Of a DNA stretch of 20,281 bases, positions 15,469 through 20,281 are shown piece by piece; the stretch's first letter is position 1, and every line of letters starts with the position of its first letter. A program made the translations under genes and the position numbers. Location: contig JAFTKI010000024.1 in the NCBI GenBank assembly GCA_017453335.1, forward strand, positions 1 to 20,281, written 5' to 3'. The DNA comes from Clostridia bacterium. Its GTDB lineage: Bacteria; Bacillota_A; Clostridia; Oscillospirales; CAG-272. The notes under the pieces were generated by a model. It saw only the letters and a program-made list of their open reading frames with translations. It was not told where the DNA came from and did no database searches.

Positions 15469-15639
15469 CACTTTTCTCTTTGACACGAAAGGCGCAAATG
15501 AGAAGAGGCTTCGCCGCATTGCAAGCAATGCCGTTCACAAAAGAGAAACGCCGAGGAATATTTCGCCGTCTGCGGACGGCGAGAAGGGCTTCTCGCCCTT
15601 CACCTCGCAAGCTTTTAAAAAAGCTTGACCAAAACTTTT
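15469..15639 (+). repeat. Dispersed structured intergenic repeat, copy B
   Basis: Same orientation and module order as 4722-4871. Shared parts: a TTTGACAC.AAAGGCGCAAA core, the 7-bp stem 15564-15570/15575-15581 with loop TGCG, the 7-bp stem 15583-15589/15595-15601, the AAGCTTTT-AA-AAAAGCTT near-palindrome at 15609-15626, and the 39-bp identical end. In both 7-bp stems the differences from copy A are paired: CGCCCTC/GAGGGCG becomes CGCCGTC/GACGGCG, and GGAGGGC/GCCCTCC becomes GAAGGGC/GCCCTTC. Copy B also has an insertion of roughly 30 bp with its own palindrome GCATTGC-AA-GCAATGC (15516-15531). It lies between convergent genes. Confidence 0.8.
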
Positions 15640-15673
15640 CCGGCAGTCTTCATTTAAAGTGTTCATCTAATTG

Positions 15674-15704
15674 AAAAAAGGGCAGTCTTTCCACAAGACT
15701 GCCC
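15674..15704 (-). terminator. Intrinsic terminator of the DUF624-like gene (possibly bidirectional)
   Basis: A perfect 10-bp stem (15680-15689 with 15695-15704) with a 5-nt loop is followed on the minus strand by TTTTTT (15679-15674). On the plus strand the tail AATTTTATT could also stop transcripts from the deacetylase genes. Confidence 0.88.
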
Positions 15705-15720
15705 AATTTTATTATGTTAC

Positions 15721-16695
15721 TTACGCTTCGGATTCGGAGCTTTCCTTTTCCTCGGTCAACTCATCAAGATACGGATCGATCATGAAGCGCTCAATGACAG
15801 GAAACGCCGCATACGCACAGGTGAACGCGGTAACACCCAGATAGTACAAAAGCATCAAAATCAAGGGAAGCGCGATTCCCAAAGGAGTCATCTGGAACAG
15901 CATGAAGAGAAGCACCTGTACCGCCGTGATCAGGATCAGTCCCAGAATCGCCATGACATTGCGCTTGATTCCCAGTACTGCGAAGATCAGCGCGTTTTTC
16001 AGGATCTTGCGGATCGAAAGCTCGAAGGTCACCAGCATCAGATAGATGTACAAACGCATCAGGAAGTAGAGAACCGCCAAGAGCAGGATCGCAAAATAGA
16101 AGAAATCGTTGAAAAAGCTGCTGGGTTGAGATCCGAAATACAAATAGTCGAAAGCCAAAAGGAAGATCGCCAACAGGTCGATCACTCCCATGAAAAATCC
16201 CTGCTTGAGATTTCGCTTGATGGCGTAAAAATAATCCGAGAACAGGAACACGGGCTCGCCGCGTACCATGTTTCGCAAAACGTAGGTAGCCCCCACGTTC
16301 TGCCAGCCGAAGGTAATGATCAGAAAGACTGCGGCAATGATGATCATCACAGTGGTTGCGGTGTTCTCAAAAACGGGAACGTGAAGCTGTGCGCCAAAAA
16401 TATCCAACAGCATGGTGGATTCGGGGCTTTGCTCGATCACGTTTGCACCGTAGATCTGCGCAAACAGGGGATTGTTCTCGATCGGTGTTGTATCCGAGCT
16501 GATGTAAAAGTAAATCACCAGCAAAACGGGCAGGATCATCGGAAGCATCATCAGGTTCACCGAGATCAACCGCCAGAATTTTCTGCCAAGAAGCTTGAAA
16601 TAGCGTAATAAAGTGGGGGAGGTATCTTCTGCCTCTGCATCCTTCACTTTGTCGCGGTTCAGAAAATTGAACAAGGTTTTATTTTTCTTTTTCAA
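15721..16695 (-). CDS. DUF624/YesL-like multi-pass membrane protein
   Basis: The 324-residue protein has about six membrane helices (roughly 43-65, 112-131, 165-187, 197-220, 245-265, 272-293), a basic N-terminal tail and an acidic C-terminal tail. The segment GATYVLRNMVRGEPVFLFSD followed by a basic FYAIKRNLKQG resembles the DUF624/YesL family, which in Bacillus lies in pectin or sugar loci and has no proven function; the match is by eye. The start is TTG at 16695: GAGG lies 10 nt upstream, and an upstream in-frame ATG is cut off by a stop. It is transcribed from the promoter at 16729-16757, divergent from the unknown membrane protein at 16885. Confidence 0.75.
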   Translation of the reverse strand: MKKKNKTLFNFLNRDKVKDAEAEDTSPTLLRYFKLLGRKFWRLISVNLMMLPMILPVLLVIYFYISSDTTPIENNPLFAQIYGANVIEQSPESTMLLDIFGAQLHVPVFENTATTVMIIIAAVFLIITFGWQNVGATYVLRNMVRGEPVFLFSDYFYAIKRNLKQGFFMGVIDLLAIFLLAFDYLYFGSQPSSFFNDFFYFAILLLAVLYFLMRLYIYLMLVTFELSIRKILKNALIFAVLGIKRNVMAILGLILITAVQVLLFMLFQMTPLGIALPLILMLLYYLGVTAFTCAYAAFPVIERFMIDPYLDELTEEKESSESEA

Positions 16696-16728
16696 AGCAA
16701 ATTATCCTCGCTTTTTATTATTCATGTT

Positions 16729-16757
16729 ATTTTAGCACATATTTTATCAAAAGTCAA
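16729..16757 (-). promoter_or_regulatory. Promoter of the DUF624-like gene
   Basis: On the minus strand TTGACT (16757-16752), a 17-bp spacer, and TAAAAT (16734-16729) with TG one base upstream of the -10. It is about 34 nt before the TTG start. Confidence 0.8.
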
Positions 16758-16818
16758 TACAATCAAAAAATTTACAGAATTCATACAGAAATAAATTGAA
16801 AAAAAGCTGAAAATGATG

Positions 16819-16847
16819 TTGCAAAATTGACTTGTTCATGGTATAAT
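16819..16847 (+). promoter_or_regulatory. Extended -10 promoter for the 16885 membrane protein
   Basis: TTGCAA (16819-16824), a 17-bp spacer, TATAAT (16842-16847), with TG one base upstream of the -10. A TTGACT at 16827-16832 is too close (9 bp) to serve as the -35. Confidence 0.8.
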
Positions 16848-16884
16848 CAATACAGAATCAAAAACAATGTAAGGAAGGTACCAC

Positions 16885-17544
16885 ATGGATCTGAAAAAGA
16901 AAATGCCGCTTTTTATGGCAATCGCGGCAGGTGTCAGCTTTGTAAGCGCACTGATCATCTTAATTTTTGCGGTTCCCGCATCGAACGCAACCTATAAAAC
17001 CGTTTTGGAAGTGATCATTTCCTGCTTTATGATCCTTTTGTCGCTTCTTCTGGCGGCATATCTGTGGGTGATCCGCGACGTGGAGCCGAACTTCTTCTTG
17101 TTCGACCGCGTTCGGAAAAAGAACATTCCCGTAGAGGATCTGACTTTCTCGATCATCAACGAGCGTATGAATTTCTTTTTGACCCTGATCTCGGAATCTC
17201 CCGAGGATCTGTGGTACAAAAACGCGCTGGAGCGCGACAGCAAGATGGGTCCGCGCCGTATCTACCGCCCGTTGCTTGCGTATAAGATGCTGTTTGATCT
17301 TTCCGACAAGAACACGCAAAGCTATTGGGATCTTTTGATCACCGCTCCCGAGGATACCGTCAATTCGGTATGTGACGCACTTGCGCAGGGCGGCGAGCAG
17401 GAAATGGTGAAGGTGTTCCGCTATCTGATGGCAAATTACCGTCAGAATCCCGATAAAATCAAGGATTTTATCTGCGGCAACCAGCGCTACTTCCGTGGCA
17501 GAATGAAAGCATACATCCAAAAGAATATTGAGTTTTTCTACTAA
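16885..17544 (+). CDS. Unrecognised two-helix membrane protein
   Basis: I do not recognise this 219-residue product. Two N-terminal hydrophobic helices at about 8-30 and 40-62 form a hairpin, with Lys at the N-terminus (DLKKK) and charged residues after helix 2 (IRDVEP), so both ends are probably cytoplasmic. The remaining 155 residues are a soluble, helix-rich domain with many aromatic and basic residues; no nucleotide-binding or catalytic motif is visible. The ATG at 16885 follows AAGGAAGG. It has its own promoter and a strong terminator 5 nt past the stop, so it is a single-gene unit, divergent from the DUF624-like gene; a joint role in the membrane is only a guess. Confidence 0.8.
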   Translation: MDLKKKMPLFMAIAAGVSFVSALIILIFAVPASNATYKTVLEVIISCFMILLSLLLAAYLWVIRDVEPNFFLFDRVRKKNIPVEDLTFSIINERMNFFLTLISESPEDLWYKNALERDSKMGPRRIYRPLLAYKMLFDLSDKNTQSYWDLLITAPEDTVNSVCDALAQGGEQEMVKVFRYLMANYRQNPDKIKDFICGNQRYFRGRMKAYIQKNIEFFY

Positions 17545-17548
17545 TGTT

Positions 17549-17581
17549 AAAAAAGGCGCACCTGCGTGTACGCCTTTTTTT
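17549..17581. terminator. Bidirectional intrinsic terminator shared by convergent genes
   Basis: AAAAAAGGCG (17549-17558) pairs with CGCCTTTTTT (17571-17580), with additional CAC/GTG pairing inside the loop. T-runs follow the GC stem on both strands, so it can end the 16885 gene and melA. Confidence 0.85.
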
Positions 17582-17607
17582 GTATCTCAATGTATGATTG
17601 TTTAAAA

Positions 17608-18930
17608 TCAGAAGATCGGGTAGCCCGCCTTGGTATGTGCTTCGATCAGCTCGTCACACATTGCAACGATCTCGTCGGTGGAAAGTGTTGCCGCGGTGTG
17701 GGGATCCATCATAGCCGCCTGATACAGCGTCTCACGGCATCCTGTGTGTGCTGCCTCAATGGTCAGAAGCTGTGCGTAGATGTTCGAGGAGTTCATTGCC
17801 GCCAGTTGAGTGGGCAGGGGACCTGCGTAGGTCGGCGTAATTCCGTTCTTATCCACGTAGCAGGTTACTTCAACGCAAGCGTCGTAGGGTAGGTTGGGGA
17901 TCAGTCCCTTGTTGAGTACGTTGGCGCCGATCTTGTAAGGCTTATCGGTAACCATTGCCTCCATAATATGAGAAGCGTACTCTCTGGAGCGCGTTTCGTG
18001 CGCTACGTTTCCACCTGCCATCAGCTCTTCCTTCTGAGCCTTCCACTTTGCGATCTGGTTGATACAGCGGCGAGGATATTCATCCAGCGGAATGTTGAAC
18101 TTCTCGATCAGATCATCGCGGTTGGGCTTGATGTAGAACGCGTTGTATTCTGCATTATGCTCGCTGCTTTCGGTGCAATAGTAGCCCAGCTTGTCAATGT
18201 AATCGAAGCGAACCATATCGCTGTGCTTCTCGGTTGCGTTCTTTTCCTTTGCGCGGCGGCGGATCTCGGGGTACAGGTCGTTTCCGTCCTTGTCGGTGAT
18301 CTCCAAGAGCCATGCCATGTGGTTGATACCCGCGATCTTGTGGATGTTGTTGTCCTTATATTCGGTCATATCCAGCTTTTCCAAAAGCTTGGGAACGCAA
18401 ACCTGTACGCTGTGGCAAAGACCGATGGTCTTTACATTGGTGTAGCGCTGCATATAGCCCGTGAGAATCGCCATGGGGTTGGTGTAGTTGAGGAACCACG
18501 CATTGGGGCAGACCTCCTCGATATCCTCGGCAAAGCCCTTGAGCACGTGAATGGTACGCATACCGCGCATGATACCGCCGATTCCCAGCGTGTCGGCAAT
18601 GGTCTGGCGCAGACCGTATTTCTTCGGGATCTCAAAGTCGATAATGGTGCAGGGATCGTAAAGACCTACCTGAATCGCATTTACAACGAAATCGGCACCG
18701 CGAAGAGCATCCTTGCGATGTTCAACACCAAGATACTTCTTAACGGTTGCACCGCCGCCGTTGATATTTTTATTGAGCGCCTCGATCAAAAGATAGGACT
18801 CGTCCAAACGCTCGCCGTCAATGTCATAAAGTGCAATTTCCATGTTGTGGAATTCGGGAACCATCATGGTATCTCCCAAAACGTTTTTCACAAACACTGT
18901 GCTTCCCGCACCCATAAACGTGATCTTCAT
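17608..18930 (-). CDS. melA: Glycoside hydrolase family 4 alpha-galactosidase (MelA-like)
   Basis: GH4 enzymes hydrolyse glycosides in the cytoplasm by an NAD- and Mn-dependent oxidation-elimination-addition-reduction mechanism. The 440-residue protein starts with the Rossmann motif KITFMGAGSTVF (2-13). It follows E. coli MelA (451 residues, recalled) closely through the ADTLGIGGIMRGMRTI region, the metal ligands Cys171 in GLCHSVQ and His203 in GINHMAW, SREYAS, and the end AMMDPHTAATLSTDEI. Alpha-galactosidase is therefore the best call; other GH4 specificities are possible. The ATG at 18930 follows AAAAGGAG. It is divergent from an AraC-type regulator and probably activated by it, given the poor -35 of its promoter. 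No sugar transporter is in view. Confidence 0.92.
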   Translation of the reverse strand: MKITFMGAGSTVFVKNVLGDTMMVPEFHNMEIALYDIDGERLDESYLLIEALNKNINGGGATVKKYLGVEHRKDALRGADFVVNAIQVGLYDPCTIIDFEIPKKYGLRQTIADTLGIGGIMRGMRTIHVLKGFAEDIEEVCPNAWFLNYTNPMAILTGYMQRYTNVKTIGLCHSVQVCVPKLLEKLDMTEYKDNNIHKIAGINHMAWLLEITDKDGNDLYPEIRRRAKEKNATEKHSDMVRFDYIDKLGYYCTESSEHNAEYNAFYIKPNRDDLIEKFNIPLDEYPRRCINQIAKWKAQKEELMAGGNVAHETRSREYASHIMEAMVTDKPYKIGANVLNKGLIPNLPYDACVEVTCYVDKNGITPTYAGPLPTQLAAMNSSNIYAQLLTIEAAHTGCRETLYQAAMMDPHTAATLSTDEIVAMCDELIEAHTKAGYPIF

Positions 18931-18989
18931 GCTTTTAAGCTCCTTTTCTGCTTTTTCAGGCTCCTGACCGAAGCCGCTTTGTTGTACTA

Positions 18990-18995
18990 ATTATA
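18990..18995 (-). promoter_or_regulatory. -10 of the melA promoter (weak -35)
   Basis: On the minus strand an exact TATAAT (18995-18990) is preceded by TGT, an extended -10. At a 17-bp spacing the upstream hexamer is TAGATT, a poor -35, which fits a promoter that needs an activator. Transcription should begin near 18983, some 53 nt before the ATG. Confidence 0.65.
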
Positions 18996-19018
18996 ACACA
19001 GCAATTTTCAAAAATCTA

Positions 19019-19048
19019 TTGCATTCTGTAACCAAAACATGTTATAAT
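19019..19048 (+). promoter_or_regulatory. Promoter of the AraC-type regulator
   Basis: TTGCAT (19019-19024), an 18-bp spacer and TATAAT (19043-19048) with TG one base upstream. Its spacer contains one copy of the direct repeat, and the second copy overlaps the last base of the -10, so bound regulator could repress its own gene. Confidence 0.75.
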
Positions 19049-19058
19049 GTAACCAAAA
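19027..19058. promoter_or_regulatory. 11-bp direct repeat at 21-bp spacing, probable AraC-type operator
   Basis: TGTAACCAAAA occurs exactly at 19027-19037 and 19048-19058, a 21-bp period (two helical turns), as is usual for AraC-family dimers. It covers the regulator's own -10 and lies at about -44 to -75 relative to the predicted melA start, a place suited to activation of melA and repression of the regulator. Confidence 0.75.
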
Positions 19059-19075
19059 AGGGAGGTGCTTGACGC

Positions 19076-19852
19076 ATGAGCTCCGATCGCATGAGAAAAG
19101 AAACGATCTTTATCAACCAGAATCTGCAGGATCTGAACCCGATCTTTTACGGATGGGAGCCATGTGCCCCGGGGCATTCCTTTGGCCCCTCGATCCGTAA
19201 CTATACTCTGATCCATTACGTTGTATCGGGGTGCGGAACGGTGTATAAGCAAGAAAAAAGCTACAGGGTACAGGCAGGAGAGGCGTTTTTGATCCTTCCC
19301 GGTGAGATCGTTACCTACACGGCAGACACCGCTACCCCTTGGTATTACCAATGGATCGCCTTTGACGGGGTTCTGTCCGAGCGTTTTCGGGAGCTGCCGA
19401 CCGTTCTTTCCAATTTTCCGGGTGGCATCATGAAAGAGATCTGCGAGCTTTCCGACAAGGGCATGCCCGCTCACCGTGCGGCATCCTTGCTGCTTCGTTT
19501 GTATGCCGATCTTTTTGAAGAAAAGAAATCGGGACATCACTATGTGCGCCGAGTACAGGATCACATCCGCGCGTTGTATATGCAGCCTCTTTCGGTGGAG
19601 GAAATCGCGCATCAAATGAATCTGGATCGCCGCTATCTTTCCCGTATCTTCAAGCAAAAAACGGGGCATACCGTACAGGAATTTTTGATCTCGGTGCGCA
19701 TGGAGGAGGCACAAAAGCTGCTTTTGCAGGGGCTTTCGGTGGAACAAACCGCATCTTTGTGCGGATATGAGGACACCTGTAATTTTTCAAAGATGTTCAA
19801 GCGAAAGATCGGTGTCAGTCCAATGATCTGGAAAAATGAGCATTCTTCTTAA
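19076..19852 (+). CDS. AraC-family transcriptional regulator with cupin sensor domain
   Basis: The 258-residue protein has an N-terminal AraC-type sugar-binding cupin domain (about 38-97, with VVSGCGTV, AGEAFLILPGE and WIAFDG) and a C-terminal double helix-turn-helix DNA-binding domain (about 157-255). Helix-turn-helix 1 is near 173-193 (LSVEEIAHQMNLDRRYLSRIF) and 2 near 221-242 (SVEQTASLCGYEDTCNFSKMF), with the family motif around FKRKIGVSP. The ATG at 19076 follows GGGAGGTG by 8 nt. Divergent placement from melA and the repeat at 19027-19058 suggest it senses an alpha-galactoside or its product and activates melA while limiting itself; the ligand is inferred only. Confidence 0.93.
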   Translation: MSSDRMRKETIFINQNLQDLNPIFYGWEPCAPGHSFGPSIRNYTLIHYVVSGCGTVYKQEKSYRVQAGEAFLILPGEIVTYTADTATPWYYQWIAFDGVLSERFRELPTVLSNFPGGIMKEICELSDKGMPAHRAASLLLRLYADLFEEKKSGHHYVRRVQDHIRALYMQPLSVEEIAHQMNLDRRYLSRIFKQKTGHTVQEFLISVRMEEAQKLLLQGLSVEQTASLCGYEDTCNFSKMFKRKIGVSPMIWKNEHSS

Positions 19853-19860
19853 TTAAGAAA

Positions 19861-19905
19861 AGAGGACGAAGAATTTTCACATTCTTCGTCCTCTGTGTTG
19901 TTTTA
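19861..19905. terminator. Strong bidirectional terminator between the regulator and the DUF4091 gene
   Basis: A perfect 14-bp stem (19861-19874 with 19881-19894) with a 6-nt loop. The plus strand continues TGTGTTGTTTT and the minus strand TTTTCTTAATT, so it can stop both convergent transcripts. Confidence 0.9.
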
Positions 19906-20281
19906 ACGTAATGCTTCTTCAATTTTTTGATTGATCATCTCACGGAACGCAAGCATTTGCTCGCCCGACGTAGGAAGTGTCATGGTTGTGATCGGTGTGC
20001 CGAGAAGCTCTTCGCACATCCGCACTGTCTCTTCATATCCGATCAGGCTTTCCAGGTATTTGAGTGCACAATAGTCGCTCATTGCATCACGCATCTGATG
20101 TTCACGAAGCGAAGAGGCAACCGTACCGTCAAACAGGGGATAGACCAGATACGATACCCCGGGCATATTGCGGTAGCCGCAGGGATCCTGCGCGGGATCA
20201 AACACTCCGTGGCACATTCTTCCATAATAATAATTATATCCCCAGTGCAAAAAGCCCTGTGCCTTGTATTTGTAAAGCTGG
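19903..20281 (-). CDS. DUF4091 (GH123-like) protein, C-terminal part only
   Basis: The frame is open to the window edge, so only the last 125 residues or so are seen; the start lies beyond 20281. The visible part matches the end of the DUF4091/GH123-type catalytic domain: KYKAQGFLHWGYNYYYG, then a glycine-containing SYLVYPLFDGTVASSLREHQ stretch and RDAMSDYCALKYLE. Related proteins with an assigned activity are beta-N-acetylgalactosaminidases, but many DUF4091 proteins are uncharacterised. A TTG at 20250 is a leucine codon within the gene, not a start. Together with melA and the AraC regulator it suggests a glycan-use locus, although it is on a separate convergent transcript from the regulator. 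Confidence 0.8.
   Translation of the reverse strand, partial: QLYKYKAQGFLHWGYNYYYGRMCHGVFDPAQDPCGYRNMPGVSYLVYPLFDGTVASSLREHQMRDAMSDYCALKYLESLIGYEETVRMCEELLGTPITTMTLPTSGEQMLAFREMINQKIEEALR

Noticed and set aside
16827..16847. TTGACT close to TATAAT as promoter of the 16885 gene
   Set aside because: The spacing is 9 bp; TTGCAA at 16819-16824 gives the normal 17 bp.
17968..18990. 340-residue open frame opposite melA
   Set aside because: Antisense shadow; melA motifs are complete in the other strand and no ribosome site precedes this frame.
1..20281. CRISPR array, tRNA genes, insertion sequences with transposase, defence system
   Set aside because: No regularly spaced repeats, cloverleaf-type sequences with tRNA consensus, transposase-like proteins or known defence domains were seen.

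Overview
The window looks like chromosome of an uncultured or gut-type Clostridia (Firmicutes). The gene order tig-clpP-clpX, the order lepB-rbgA-rnhB-yraN, strong AGGAGG-type ribosome sites, sigma-A promoters with TATAAT boxes and a PdaA-type muramoyl deacetylase (a sporulation enzyme in Bacillus) all point that way. I see no rRNA, tRNA, transposase, prophage or CRISPR. Most genes are on the minus strand and most are housekeeping.

Region 1 (1-3570, minus): a protein quality-control operon, trigger factor (tig), ClpP protease and ClpX unfoldase. It is driven by a perfect consensus promoter at 3541-3569 and ends in a hairpin-rich region at 1-171. Region 2 (3599-4690): a metallophosphoesterase (minus) and a divergent 62-residue Cys-rich DUF1540 protein (plus) with a strong terminator.

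Region 3 (4904-11270, minus): a seven-gene unit starting from a promoter at 11242-11270: a COG3635 phosphoglycerate-mutase-like enzyme, signal peptidase I, RbgA GTPase, RNase HII, YraN nuclease-like protein, M19 dipeptidase and threonine synthase. The first gene belongs to a family proposed to contain a non-orthologous homoserine kinase. With thrC as the last gene, the unit could carry both final steps of threonine synthesis around a ribosome/secretion/RNA core.

Region 4 (11377-15440, plus): two membrane proteins I cannot assign, each with its own promoter, then two adjacent polysaccharide deacetylases (PdaA-like and a canonical NodB-type) that are probably translationally coupled. Region 5 (15674-17581): a DUF624/YesL-like membrane protein and a divergent unknown two-helix membrane protein. 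Region 6 (17549-20281): a sugar locus with a GH4 alpha-galactosidase (melA), a divergent AraC-type regulator with an 11-bp direct repeat spaced 21 bp in the shared control region, and the C-terminal end of a DUF4091 (GH123-like) protein running off the window.

The most interesting non-coding signal is a dispersed, structured intergenic element. Two copies (4722-4871 and 15469-15639) share a 39-bp identical end, and two of their stem-loops show compensatory base changes. A short related fragment lies near 13796-13830. Both full copies sit in the same orientation between convergent genes.
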